A DNA stretch of 16,685 bases from the NCBI GenBank assembly GCA_964502465.1, contig CAZCWX010000589.1, positions 1 to 16,685 of the forward strand. Direction: 5' to 3'. Positions 1 through 7,297 of this stretch are shown here, piece by piece. The notes under the pieces were generated by a model. It was not told the DNA's origin. It worked only from the letters and a program-made list of their open reading frames with translations, and did no database searches. Source of the DNA: CAZCWX01 sp964502465 (GTDB taxonomy: Bacteria; Desulfobacterota; Binatia; Bin18). Numbering within the stretch: position 1 is the stretch's first letter; every line of letters begins with the position of its first letter. The position numbers and the translations under genes were made by a program.

Positions 1-1543
1 CATCGACCGTGACACGACCATCAATATAGGTCACATGCGGGATCGTTCCGGAGAGCTGCCCTGACAAGATCGGCCATCCCATTGCTTGACTAAACGCTTC
101 CATCGACATTGGTGTCAGGTGCCCGTCGAATTCCCACTGCAACTGCGGGGTGCCAAGGTGCGTGAGCAGAAAATGATCGATCTGCACCCCACCGTCCAGG
201 ACGGGAATGGTCATCTGCTCAAGTAAGTGGACGCGATCGCCGTGCGCCTCTCCAGCAAGCCGACCTACTCCAATGGGCAGGTTATACACGTGCCCGTCTT
301 GCCAACTGAGATGCGAGGGAGCTGGGGGTGTTTTTTCACTCGTCCAAGCCAACGTACCAGTGAGGCCGTGCAGTCCATAGCGCTCCTTTTGGTCATCAAG
401 ATCTACGCTATCGAGCGTTGCTGTGGCAGAGCTTGCTTTGTCTTGGTGGTAGTCAAGCAAGAGGCTGACCTGGCCGCTGGTAGCGAGCGCATCAAGAAAT
501 GTCCCGATCAAAAAAGGTTGCAGGTACGTTGTATAGAGATTGCTGAGCGGGGTCGGGGCGACCTGGAGTCGCGCAGCTGTCAGTTGCACGGTGTCTTGGG
601 TCGCGAGCTGGAGCTGGCCAGCGGCCTGAAGGACGCCGGGATGATGAAAACGGATCTGTGTCAGGTTGACATGCCCGGTTGTGGGTTGCCAACTGCCCGT
701 GAAAGTAAGTGTAAGCGGGTGATCAGACACGGGCAAGAAAACCGGTTCGATATAGAGTTGCCCACGCTGAGCCCGTAAATCGGCATGGAGATCCCACTGA
801 TCACCCTGTTCTGTTGCCTTGACCGCAAACCTGGTGGTGAGTTTTTCCCCTGCCCATCGTGCTTCACGATCGGCAAAGGTGAGATCTTGTAAAGTCCCGT
901 TCGCCTCAACAGTCTGCACTTGCTCTCCTTGCCCAGACATGTGGGCATTGACAGTCAACGTGCCTGCACTGGTTATCTCTTCTCGTGGGAAAAACCTGAG
1001 TTGAGGGAAGAGCAGCAGTTGCTGTGACAGTTGGGCAACATCGATAGCGTTCGCTGTGAAACCGAGTTGCCACTGCGGCTGTTCGAACCGCCCTTCGATA
1101 TCGATGCTGCCGCCGGCAAGTCCGACATTGTTGAGCATGAAACGGACTGCACGAGAATCATGGTGGTAGTGAAAACTGAGACGCATCGGCTTCTGCTCAA
1201 GCAATGGAGTCTGCACCTGTAAGGTGCCACTCTCACAACGAATGACAGTGTCGTGGATCGAGGCATGGGCACAGGCGACGTTCAGACTTTTGATTTGATC
1301 CAAAGGAGGGGGTAATTGCAACGAGGCGACTACGAGCTGCACGTCGATCTGCTCTGCAGAGTGCCAGATAACCTTGAGCTGCGCCTCGTGCACCTGCCAG
1401 CCGTGGCCCTTCAGGTGGGCGAGGTGCAGATGTGCGACATACGCTGCCATAGGAGGAAGAGGCGAGAACAGCACCCAGAGGGAAGCGAGCAAGAAGCAGA
1501 AAAGTCGCTGAGACAGAAGACTCAGATACATAAGAGGGAACAT
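1..1543 (-). CDS. AsmA/YdbH-like envelope protein, N-terminal part (3' end outside window)
   Basis: The minus strand is open without a stop for 514 codons from an ATG at 1543 to the window edge, so the C-terminus is missing. The N-terminus has a hydrophobic stretch (about residues 12-35, rich in Leu, Phe and Val) that fits a signal peptide or signal anchor. The rest is beta-rich, with alternating hydrophobic residues and recurrent units such as GGSIDIEGRFEQPQWQ, and ends in GQLSGTIPHVTYIDGRVTVD. This pattern fits the AsmA/TamB superfamily, most like the YdbH ('dicarboxylate transport') branch, whose members span the periplasm and are linked to phospholipid transport to the outer membrane. The SD site is weak (AGGA about 14 bases upstream), and a second ATG lies four codons downstream (1531). 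It is divergent from hicBA. The family call is by pattern only; another AsmA-like protein remains possible. Confidence 0.72.
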   Translation of the reverse strand, partial: MFPLMYLSLLSQRLFCFLLASLWVLFSPLPPMAAYVAHLHLAHLKGHGWQVHEAQLKVIWHSAEQIDVQLVVASLQLPPPLDQIKSLNVACAHASIHDTVIRCESGTLQVQTPLLEQKPMRLSFHYHHDSRAVRFMLNNVGLAGGSIDIEGRFEQPQWQLGFTANAIDVAQLSQQLLLFPQLRFFPREEITSAGTLTVNAHMSGQGEQVQTVEANGTLQDLTFADREARWAGEKLTTRFAVKATEQGDQWDLHADLRAQRGQLYIEPVFLPVSDHPLTLTFTGSWQPTTGHVNLTQIRFHHPGVLQAAGQLQLATQDTVQLTAARLQVAPTPLSNLYTTYLQPFLIGTFLDALATSGQVSLLLDYHQDKASSATATLDSVDLDDQKERYGLHGLTGTLAWTSEKTPPAPSHLSWQDGHVYNLPIGVGRLAGEAHGDRVHLLEQMTIPVLDGGVQIDHFLLTHLGTPQLQWEFDGHLTPMSMEAFSQAMGWPILSGQLSGTIPHVTYIDGRVTVD

Positions 1544-1767
1544 ACCACGACAACACGTCCTATGCGCTTGGGTTGTGCTGAGCCGGAGTTCTGAACAATC
1601 TATACTTACGCATTTGTGTTGTTATTGAGGGGAGCAAGCACCTGCAGAGGGCACTGAATTGTCGTCGCTGAAGCGGCATGGTAGGGTGCAAAGCATACAC
1701 GAAGCCGATCCGATGAAAAAATCTCTGCTTTTCTGTTCGTCTATGGCATCTGTGAAGGAGTAACTGC

Positions 1768-2016
1768 ATGGTGATTGAATATCTGCATGCGGGTATGGAA
1801 CGTGCCCACTATGAAATCATCGACGATGAAGAACCTTTCTATGGAGAAATCCCAGAGATAGAAGGGGTATGGGCAACAGGAAAAACTCTAGAAGAGTGCC
1901 GGGATAGATTGGTTACAGCGTTGGAGGATTGGGTCCTATTTAGTGTGGCTCAAGGTTATGAAATCCCTCCGCTTGGTGACGTGAAGATTATTATCCCTCA
2001 ACGTGTGGCTCAATAA
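1768..2016 (+). CDS. hicB: HicB family antitoxin
   Basis: This 82-residue protein has the HicB partial RNase H-like fold pattern: YEIIDDEEPFYGEIPEIEGVWATGKTLEECRDRLVTALEDW, with the usual 'G.IPe..GvwA.G.TleEcr..L...lEdW' spacing. HicB proteins bind and neutralise the HicA mRNA interferase. The start is set by an AAGGAG SD site at 1755-1760, seven bases before the ATG. The protein ends soon after the core domain (KIIIPQRVAQ), so the C-terminal helix-turn-helix or ribbon-helix-helix domain found in many HicB proteins is missing. If so, operon autoregulation would need another factor. hicA follows after six bases, antitoxin first, as is common for this subtype. Confidence 0.9.
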   Translation: MVIEYLHAGMERAHYEIIDDEEPFYGEIPEIEGVWATGKTLEECRDRLVTALEDWVLFSVAQGYEIPPLGDVKIIIPQRVAQ

Positions 2017-2022
2017 AAAAAG

Positions 2023-2244
2023 ATGAGTAAGCTCTCGCCAGTTTCTCGTCGTGATCTAGTGAGGCGACTCCTCATGTTGGGATTTGGCGGTCCTTTTTCC
2101 GGCGGCCGTCATGAATTTCTGGTACGCAACAATCGACGATTAATTTTGCCCAATCCTCATAAAAGAGACATAAGTCCAGACCTGTTGGCGCGCATACTGA
2201 GACAAGCAGGTGTTTTCCGAGAAGAGTGGGAAGCGACAGCCTGA
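2023..2244 (+). CDS. hicA: HicA family toxin (mRNA interferase)
   Basis: This 73-residue protein has the compact dsRBD-like fold of HicA/YcfA. It begins with a DLVRRLLMLGF helix, then GGPFSGGRHEFLV, which carries the conserved catalytic histidine (His30), then LILPNPHKRDISPDLLARILRQAGV, the typical HicA C-terminal strand and helix. HicA toxins cleave mRNA when not bound by HicB. Length and motif order match full-length members, so the toxin looks intact. It begins six bases after the hicB stop with no clear SD of its own, so translation is probably coupled to hicB. That would favour antitoxin excess. Confidence 0.9.
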   Translation: MSKLSPVSRRDLVRRLLMLGFGGPFSGGRHEFLVRNNRRLILPNPHKRDISPDLLARILRQAGVFREEWEATA

Positions 2245-2290
2245 AGCATATTGCTGTCGTCCTGCGGGTCAAACTAGAGTACTTACAGAG

Positions 2291-2309
2291 GAAGAAGCGC
2301 GCGCTCTTC
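2291..2309. terminator. Possible bidirectional terminator hairpin after hicA
   Basis: A GC-rich stem (GAAG, one unpaired A, the self-complementary core AGCGCGCGCT, CTTC) lies between the hicA stop and the stop of the converging cyclase remnant. The flanking T tracts are short (CATCTTTA on the plus strand), so termination efficiency is uncertain. Confidence 0.3.
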
Positions 2310-2313
2310 ATCT

Positions 2314-2520
2314 TTACGCCAGCTCCTCCAGCAGCACCTTCGCCTCCTGCAAGTCCTTCGTATCAAACTCCTCAGTGAACCAGTTGTAGATCTCCTTTAG
2401 CATTTGCCTGGCTTGTTGCTTCCTGCTCTGTTGCTGCCACAGTCGGGCCAAGCTCATCGTCGCCCGCAGTTCCAGCGACTTCGCCTGTTGCTTGCGGGCA
2501 ATAGCGATGGCCCGTCGCCT
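2314..2520 (-). pseudogene. C-terminal remnant of an adenylate cyclase/ATPase-TPR type protein
   Basis: Reading leftward from about 2520 to the TAA at 2314-2316, the frame encodes AIAIARKQQAKSLELRATMS, then LARLWQQQ, then IYNWFTEEFDTKDLQEAKVL and LEELA. This is the characteristic last TPR-like helix pair and tail of the large cyclase/predicted-ATPase proteins common in environmental bacteria. Only about 68 residues survive of proteins that are normally around 1,000 residues. Upstream of about 2520 the same frame is simply the antisense of the ester-cyclase remnant on the other strand, so the longer open frame back to 2661 is not a real protein. The repeated RKQQA next to the usual GKR-type loop suggests further drift. 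It is a dead 3' end with no promoter or SD. Confidence 0.72.
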
Positions 2521-2521
2521 G

Positions 2522-2740
2522 GGGGCAACCGTTACCGCACTGCATACCGGCGAAGAGGCAGTCGTTCTTGAAGGAATGATGAGTGGGACGCACGTGGCAG
2601 AGTGGCAGGGGGTGCCGGCGACTGGGCGGTCCTTTAATATCCCCGTAGGTGCAGTCTTCACGTTTGACGGGGAAGAAAAAATAGCCGGTGAACGCGTCTA
2701 CTTCGATGGTGCGCTCCTCCTCAGGCAGCTCGGAGTCTGA
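2522..2740 (+). pseudogene. C-terminal remnant of a SnoaL-like ester cyclase
   Basis: The plus-strand frame encodes VTALHTGEEAVVLEGMMSGT, then HVAEWQGVPATGRSF, then VGAVFTFDGEEKIAGERVYF and DGALLLRQLGV, ending at TGA 2738-2740. This matches the second half of SnoaL-like ester cyclase or limonene-epoxide-hydrolase-fold proteins ('GTH.gew.GiPaTGr', 'KIaGERVYFD...LLRQLGV'). The first half, with its N-terminal helices and part of the active-site pocket, is absent. Where it should be, the sequence becomes the cyclase/TPR tail on the opposite strand. An ATG at 2492 lies in frame but inside that other remnant and has no SD, so I do not treat this as a functional gene. Confidence 0.7.
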
Positions 2741-2824
2741 GTTCAGCCCGAGGATCCAAGCAGATGCGGGGGCTAACCTCGCCGTCGTACACGTGACTGC
2801 TGCTGGAGACGAGGGAAGAGAATA

Positions 2825-2848
2825 TCATCAAGCCGTTGATGACGTTTT
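2825..2848 (+). terminator. Weak terminator-like hairpin after the ester-cyclase remnant
   Basis: Perfect 7-bp arms TCATCAA/TTGATGA with a GCCG loop (2825-2842) are followed by CGTTTT. The stem is AT-rich, so this is a weak candidate for an old transcript end of the decayed ester-cyclase gene. Confidence 0.3.
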
Positions 2849-2935
2849 GAATATCGGAAGAAAAACACAGCGCAATCCTTAGTCCATCTTGGGGCTCCCC
2901 TGCTCATCGGCTTTTTCCTGTGGAGGAGCCATGTT

Positions 2936-3517
2936 ATGGTCACGCCCATGAGCACAGCGCAACGTCAGGCAACGTATGAGGATCTCTTGAAGGTTCCCGA
3001 TATCCTCATCGCTGAAATTATTGACGGGGAGTTAGTGACATCCCCGCGCCCCTCATTTCGGCATGCACGTGCGACCTCTGCTATCAGAGGGAATCTTGAT
3101 CCCTTTGATCGGCGGTCTGGCGGCCCTGGCGAGCCAGGAGGCTGGTGGATACTCTTTGAACCCGAGCTGCACCTAGGGGCAGACATCCTTGTTCCCGATC
3201 TTGCCGGATGGCGACGAGAGCGCCTGCCCGTTCTCGGAGACGTTGCATATAGTGAGTTAGCGCCAGATTGGGTGTGTGAAGTAGTGTCACCAAGTACCGC
3301 ACGTATCGATCGAGTGCGGAAGATGCCCGTCTACGCGCGTGAACGCGTCAGCTACCTTTGGCTTATTCATCCCAGTTTGCAAACGTTAGAGGTCTATCGT
3401 TTAGAAGGCCAACACTGGGTGGTTGTCAGTTCTCATGTTGGAGCTGAAAGCGTCCGTGCAGAGCCTTTTGATGCGATCGAGCTTGACATGAGCCGTTGGT
3501 GGTTGGAGGAGCCGTAG
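2936..3517 (+). CDS. Uma2 family endonuclease (DUF820, PD-(D/E)XK fold)
   Basis: This 193-residue protein has the Uma2 layout. The N-terminal YEDLLKVPDILIAEIIDGEL segment holds a conserved acidic residue. It is followed by an HARATSAI helix, then ILVPDLAGWR with the presumed metal-binding Asp88, WVCEVVSPST with Glu115, and Lys129 in the helix before YLWLIHP. These give the D...E-x-V...K pattern of the restriction-endonuclease-like fold. The length is typical. An ATG at 2936 is chosen because GGAGG (2922-2926) lies nine bases upstream; an ATG at 2948 is the alternative. Uma2 proteins are often multicopy in cyanobacteria, Chloroflexi and related genomes, and their biological role is not established. 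No partner methylase or transposase is visible. A GC-rich insertion (SGGPGEPGG, residues 61-69) falls where many members have a loop. Confidence 0.88.
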   Translation: MVTPMSTAQRQATYEDLLKVPDILIAEIIDGELVTSPRPSFRHARATSAIRGNLDPFDRRSGGPGEPGGWWILFEPELHLGADILVPDLAGWRRERLPVLGDVAYSELAPDWVCEVVSPSTARIDRVRKMPVYARERVSYLWLIHPSLQTLEVYRLEGQHWVVVSSHVGAESVRAEPFDAIELDMSRWWLEEP

Positions 3518-3604
3518 GCCCAATGCCGCTGATCCGAATGATAACCGAACGCATGGCCGACTGGATGAAGGAAAGTCGATAATACTCCTTGGGAGGGGGC
3601 AATC

Positions 3605-4480
3605 ATGAAAATTGGTATATTCGCCATGCTGTCAGAAAAGACGATCGAGCCCGTCTCCGCCGCACGGCGATGCGAAGAGTTCGGGTTCGAGTCGCTCTGG
3701 GTGCCAGAGCACGCCATCATCCCGGTGCATATGAAGGTGCCCTATCCCGCGCTGGATGGAAAAATCCCTGACCCCTATACGCGCTTCCCCGACCCGTTTG
3801 TGTTGTTAGGTATGGCAGCGGCGGTGACGAAAACCCTCAAGCTCGGGACAGCGATCTGTCTGGTCCCGGAACGCCATCCTTTGGCGCTGGCCAAAGAGGT
3901 GGCCACGCTGGACTACTTTTCCGGCGGTCGCGTGCTCTTTGGCGTGGGTGCGGGTTGGCAAGCGGATGAGTCCGAAATCATGGGTGTCGACTTTCGGCAA
4001 CGGTGGCCCATCGCCCGCGACTACCTGCGCGCCATGAAGGAGCTATGGACCAAGCCAGAGGCGAGCTACGATGGCACGTTTCTCAAATTCCCTCCGGTGC
4101 TCGCGAATCCCAAACCTGTGCAGAAGCCCCATCCACCGATCTTCATCGGCGCGGGAGGGCTGAACTGGAAATGCGAACGCGCCGTCAAGGATACCGTAGC
4201 GCTCGGCAACGGCTGGATGCCGGCCGTGCTGTCGCCTGCGGATCTCGCGTATCATCTCGGCGTGATGAAACAGCTATGCGCCGAGGCAGGCCGCAACTTT
4301 AACGACCTGGAGATCTCGGTGACGTTTTTACAACAACCCGAGATGCAACCGCAGTATCCCCAGCGGGCTTTAGAGGAGTATGCGGCAGCCGGGGCGCACC
4401 GGTTAATTTTGGCGCCGGTCCTCGATCGTCCTAATGCCGAGCGTGAGTTGGAGAAAGTAGCGAAGGACTACTTGCCATAG
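3605..4480 (+). CDS. LLM class flavin/F420-dependent oxidoreductase (Rv2161c-like family)
   Basis: This 291-residue protein has the luciferase-like TIM barrel: MKIGIFAM first strand, CEEFGFESLWVPEHAIIP, TLKLGTAICLVPERHPLALA, ATLDYFSGGRVLFGVGAGW and PHPPIFIGAGG near the cofactor phosphate site. The order and the GAGWQADE segment resemble the actinobacterial 'probable F420-dependent oxidoreductase, Rv2161c family'. FMN use cannot be excluded from sequence, and the substrate is unknown. The start is fixed by GGGAGGGGG seven bases before the ATG. It heads a co-oriented group with a DUF1330 protein (4649) and a second LLM oxidoreductase (5017), but the gap of about 170 bases before DUF1330 could hold a separate promoter. 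It looks complete. Confidence 0.9.
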   Translation: MKIGIFAMLSEKTIEPVSAARRCEEFGFESLWVPEHAIIPVHMKVPYPALDGKIPDPYTRFPDPFVLLGMAAAVTKTLKLGTAICLVPERHPLALAKEVATLDYFSGGRVLFGVGAGWQADESEIMGVDFRQRWPIARDYLRAMKELWTKPEASYDGTFLKFPPVLANPKPVQKPHPPIFIGAGGLNWKCERAVKDTVALGNGWMPAVLSPADLAYHLGVMKQLCAEAGRNFNDLEISVTFLQQPEMQPQYPQRALEEYAAAGAHRLILAPVLDRPNAERELEKVAKDYLP

Positions 4481-4648
4481 ATCCGCAGTCGTGCACGTGA
4501 TCACCGCCCACTTGCGTTTCCGACCGAGAGCGAAGAAAACGGTTGGACAGCAGGTGGTTAGCGGCACCAGGCTGTGTAGGTGAACGAGCGGCGACCACGA
4601 CGATGTCATTGCTATTGGAACATATTGTACATGAAGGAGGACACAATT

Positions 4649-4939
4649 ATGCCAGCATATATCATCGGTCGAGTGCAGATGCGGGACCCATCCTGGGTGG
4701 CCGAGTATGGGGCGAAGATTCAGCCCTTGATCCAAAAGTACGGTGGTCGGTACTTGGTACGTGCGGGGAAGATGGAAACGCTCGAAGGTTCTGCGCCACT
4801 TCCCAGTGTAATGGTGGTGCTTGAGTTCCCGTCTATGGAACAAGCCCGTGCATGGTACCAGGACCCGGAGTACGCCCCTCTTATTAAGTTGCGGCAAGGC
4901 GGCTCCGACACCGAGCTGGTCTTGGTCGAGGGGGTGTAA
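4649..4939 (+). CDS. DUF1330 domain protein
   Basis: This is a 96-residue ferredoxin-like (dimeric alpha-beta barrel) protein: MPAYIIGRVQMRDPSWVAEY, then YGGRYLVRAGKMETLEG, then VMVVLEFPSMEQARAWY, then EYAPLIKLR and ELVLVEGV. This is the full DUF1330 pattern, including the conserved 'GGryLvRgG...lEG' and 'fps.eqA.aWY.dpeY' blocks. A longer in-frame ATG exists at 4580, but the ATG at 4649 has a strong AAGGAGG SD (4634-4640) at eight bases and matches the family N-terminus. The fold resembles small monooxygenases and EthD-like proteins; the function is unknown. Its place between two LLM oxidoreductases suggests a role in the same oxidation or in handling a reactive product, which is inference. 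Confidence 0.92.
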   Translation: MPAYIIGRVQMRDPSWVAEYGAKIQPLIQKYGGRYLVRAGKMETLEGSAPLPSVMVVLEFPSMEQARAWYQDPEYAPLIKLRQGGSDTELVLVEGV

Positions 4940-5016
4940 AGCGGCTCAAGTAGGCGCAGGAGTGGATCGGCAGCGATTGCAGAAACCTTCTGGTCTACTC
5001 GATTAAGGAGGAAGCG

Positions 5017-6069
5017 ATGGATTTCGGTGTGATCTTTCTCTCCCATGTGGAGAGCTACAAAGAGGTGGCGGTTGCCGAGAGCAAGGGGTTTACCCATGCC
5101 TGGTTTGGCGATTCGCAGATGGTCTGGGCCGATGTCTACCAGTGCATGGCCCTGTGTGCGACCAAGACCACGACGATCAAGCTGGGCACCAACGTTACCA
5201 ATCCCAGCTCGCGCATCGCGCCTGTCACTGCCTGTAACTTTGCCACCCTGAACATGCTTGCCCCAGGGCGGGTGATTATGGGCATCGGCACGGGTAATAC
5301 TGCGAGACGGACCCTTGGGATGCCAGCGGCCAAGCTGGTGGAACTGCGCACCCATGTGGACGTGTGTCGCGGGCTGCTGAGCGGTGAGACCGTCCCGTAT
5401 CAGGAAGGTGAGCGACGGCGCATGGTTACGTTTCTCAATCCTGACAGTGGGTTCATCAATCTGAAGAATCCGATCCCGATATACATAGCTGGCAGTGGGC
5501 CGAAGACACTGGAGCTGGCTGGAGAAATCGGCGACGGTGTGATCCTGTTTGGGACGGTCGGCGACAGTCTGCTCGGGTACACTCTGAGTCATGTTCGGCG
5601 TGGTGCCGAACGTGCGGGCAAACGGCTGGAAGACCTGTATATTCTGGTCCTTACCGCCTTCCACCTCACCAAACCTGGAGAGAGTCTGGCGGACCTTCAG
5701 CAGGCCGTAGGGCCGTTTGTCACTTCGGAGTGCAACATTTTTGCCCTTTCAGTGACAGATCCCTACCAACTGCCAGGGGACATTCGCGATAATCTCATGG
5801 CCTTTAAGTATGCTTACCGCACGCCGAATGCTCCAATCGAGACGCGCCATTTGGACCTCTACACGGGGTATTGCGTCGAGTTTAAGCCAGAGCATGCTCC
5901 GCTGGTAACCGAGCGAATGATCAAAGAGACCACCCTGACTGGCACGTCCGAGGAGGTTCGAGAACGCATGCGCAAAATGGCAGCGATGGGCGTGAAGCAG
6001 GTGGCGATAGCGGGAGGAGAGCCTGAGGTCGCCGATTTCGCCACCCACGTCATTCAGGAGCTGCGGTAG
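5017..6069 (+). CDS. LLM class oxidoreductase (methylene-H4MPT reductase-like)
   Basis: This is a 350-residue luciferase-like protein. The barrel begins MDFGVIFLSHVESYKEVAVA, then GFTHAWFGDSQMVWADVYQC, TIKLGTNVTNPSSRIAPV, NMLAPGRVIMGIGTGNTARR and NPIPIYIAGSGPKTLELAGE with IGDGVILFG. The last segment is the conserved cofactor-binding turn of the Mer/F420 reductase-like branch. The start has AAGGAGG five bases upstream (5005-5011). It is only distantly like the LLM protein at 3605, so the pair is not a recent duplication. The C-terminal region keeps LTGTSEEVRERMRKMAAMGV, the usual end of the family. It belongs to the LLM-DUF1330-LLM group. Substrate and cofactor (FMN or F420) are not determined. 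Confidence 0.9.
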   Translation: MDFGVIFLSHVESYKEVAVAESKGFTHAWFGDSQMVWADVYQCMALCATKTTTIKLGTNVTNPSSRIAPVTACNFATLNMLAPGRVIMGIGTGNTARRTLGMPAAKLVELRTHVDVCRGLLSGETVPYQEGERRRMVTFLNPDSGFINLKNPIPIYIAGSGPKTLELAGEIGDGVILFGTVGDSLLGYTLSHVRRGAERAGKRLEDLYILVLTAFHLTKPGESLADLQQAVGPFVTSECNIFALSVTDPYQLPGDIRDNLMAFKYAYRTPNAPIETRHLDLYTGYCVEFKPEHAPLVTERMIKETTLTGTSEEVRERMRKMAAMGVKQVAIAGGEPEVADFATHVIQELR

Positions 6070-6211
6070 CGCGTGGCAGATCGAGAAAGACGGCGAGGTA
6101 GGAAGAAGAGAAGCATTCCTTCACCAATCGAAGCTCCACCGCCTGACCTGCTGCACGAGGGAGGTTGCTGACACTGTCTTTTTCATAGCTTGATCCCCTT
6201 CAGTCTACTCT

Positions 6212-6721
6212 CTAGCGTGGCAACTGGTCGAGCAAGACACGCTCTTCGGCAGTGAGTTCCTGCTCCAATATCGGGGTTGATTCGAGAAGCGCCTGTGCAT
6301 CAGCCAGATCTTGTAAACGCTTCGAGCGGCGGCAGGCTGGGTCAGAGGCGGCACGTAGCTTTTCGTGCAATAAATCAACGCGGCTGATGATAGAGAGGCA
6401 AACACCCTCTAGCTCGGTCTCCTCAGCACGCGTGATCGCTTCCACCAGAGCTGGGTCATCGGTAAACTGTATAGGCGTACCGTCCGGCCCGATCCAGTTC
6501 TCGGAATGACTAAAACGCCCAGTCCAGGTAAAACCGGCCGCTTCGAGCTGAGCGCGAGGGAGCTGACCGTACGCAGCCACGGCGACGTCAATATCGAGCG
6601 TTGTGCGTGGTTCGACCTGGTGAACCTGAAGAGCGACACCGTCAATGATCGCGTAGGGCACTCCCGTCTCCGCGAAGACCCGAGCCAGTGCTAAAAGAGC
6701 AGGACGCTTTGATCGCTCCAT
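6212..6721 (-). CDS. AbiEii/AbiGii-like nucleotidyltransferase, orphan, altered G-motif
   Basis: This 169-residue protein has the minimal nucleotidyltransferase pattern of AbiEii-like toxins: VPYAIIDGVALQVHQVEPRT followed by TLDIDVAV (Asp43 and Asp45 of the DxD metal site), a middle ENWIGPDGTPIQF segment and a helical C-terminus with LLHEKLRAASDPACRRSKRL and DLADAQALL. Most relatives have 'IGG' before the helix; here it is I-D-G (Asp27), a single-base difference (GAC for GGC). An upstream ATG at 6784 is in frame but has no SD. The ATG at 6721 follows GAGG at four bases and matches the usual family N-terminus. No antitoxin-like gene (AbiEi or HTH) is next to it on either side. It may be a degenerating or repurposed toxin-like gene. 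Confidence 0.8.
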   Translation of the reverse strand: MERSKRPALLALARVFAETGVPYAIIDGVALQVHQVEPRTTLDIDVAVAAYGQLPRAQLEAAGFTWTGRFSHSENWIGPDGTPIQFTDDPALVEAITRAEETELEGVCLSIISRVDLLHEKLRAASDPACRRSKRLQDLADAQALLESTPILEQELTAEERVLLDQLPR

Positions 6722-6886
6722 CTCGCCTCGCAACCAGAACCACCGACGGTCTAGAATGAATCCTGTTTCAAGCCCATGTGACATTATGAATTCAACGGTA
6801 GCACGTGCTCTGCCTGGCAGCTAGAGTTATTCTTCCTTAGGTGTGAAGCGCCCTCTAGCAGGCTGCAGGAACAGGAGAATATCGTA

Positions 6887-6962
6887 CTTCGACAGACTCA
6901 GCACGACCGGAAAATCTTCAGCGATTGCCACACCTCACCCGTTCGCCCTGAGCTTGTCGAAG
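6887..6962. repeat. Imperfect inverted repeat built from dispersed CTGAGC..CGAAG units
   Basis: Arms at 6888-6910 and 6939-6961 are inverted copies agreeing at about 18 of 23 bases, with 28 bases between them. Each contains the unit CCCTGAGCTTGTCGAAG or its inverted form CTTCGACAGACTCAG. The same unit recurs at 7720-7736, 7926-7943 and 7948-7965, on the other side of the Phd-RelE pair. It is an intergenic REP- or MITE-like element with no coding capacity. Confidence 0.6.
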
Positions 6963-7009
6963 GGTAAACGCAGGGAGGGTCGCCGCTTAATGAGCAGTTA
7001 TTCGGATAG

Positions 7010-7297
7010 TCACTTAGCGTGTCGGAGCTGCTCAGTCACCTCCTCGTAGACCCCGCGTCGATGGCCAACCGCCATGATTCGGATGACCCGACGTTCTCGA
7101 TCTACATCATAGACGATGCGAAATCGCCTCACACGATATTTCCACAACCCTTCCAGTTCCCTACGGAGGGGCTCACCAGACCCCGGATCCGCACTGAGAG
7201 CCCGCAAGGTATGCTTGATGCTGCGCTTCAAATCCGGCGGCAGGTGTCGGATCGTCTCTGCGACATGCGGCGGGATGTCCAGCCGGAAGGTGGTCAC
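7010..7297 (-). CDS. relE: RelE/ParE family toxin
   Basis: This 95-residue protein has the RelE fold: TFRLDIPPHVAETIRHLPPD, LKRSIKHTLRALSADPGSGE, LEGLWKYRVRRFRIVYDVDR and VIRIMAVGHRRGVYEEVTEQ. The WKYRVRRFRIVYDVD strand pair and the C-terminal GHRRGVYE block are diagnostic. RelE toxins cleave mRNA on the ribosome, and basic residues in the GHRR and RVRRFR segments usually form the active site. Length is standard and the frame is intact. Its ATG overlaps the antitoxin stop by four bases (ATGA at 7294-7297), so the two are translationally coupled, antitoxin first. The C-terminus runs to LRHAK just before the repeat-containing spacer. Confidence 0.92.
   Translation of the reverse strand: MTTFRLDIPPHVAETIRHLPPDLKRSIKHTLRALSADPGSGEPLRRELEGLWKYRVRRFRIVYDVDRERRVIRIMAVGHRRGVYEEVTEQLRHAK

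Noticed and set aside
227..778. Plus-strand 183-codon open frame, and smaller frames at 819-1004, 1031-1222 and 1316-1594
   Set aside because: They lie antisense to the continuous 514-codon AsmA/YdbH-like frame. They have arginine- and cysteine-rich composition without family resemblance and lack SD sites.
1573..1606. Promoter for hicBA from TTGTGC and TATACT
   Set aside because: The 22-base spacing is too long for a sigma70 promoter.
2492..2661. Full open frames 2314-2661 (-) and 2492-2740 (+) as intact genes
   Set aside because: Each resembles a known family only over its C-terminal part. The remainder is just the antisense of the other, and neither has an SD site.
4720..5664. Minus-strand 314-codon open frame, the longest of the antisense frames
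   Set aside because: It is opposite the DUF1330 and second LLM genes, both of which have clear families and SD sites. Its own sequence shows no recognisable domain.
6887..6962. CRISPR-like array from the repeated CTGAGC..CGAAG units
   Set aside because: Spacing is irregular, orientation is mixed, copies are divergent and there are no cas genes; they are dispersed intergenic repeats.
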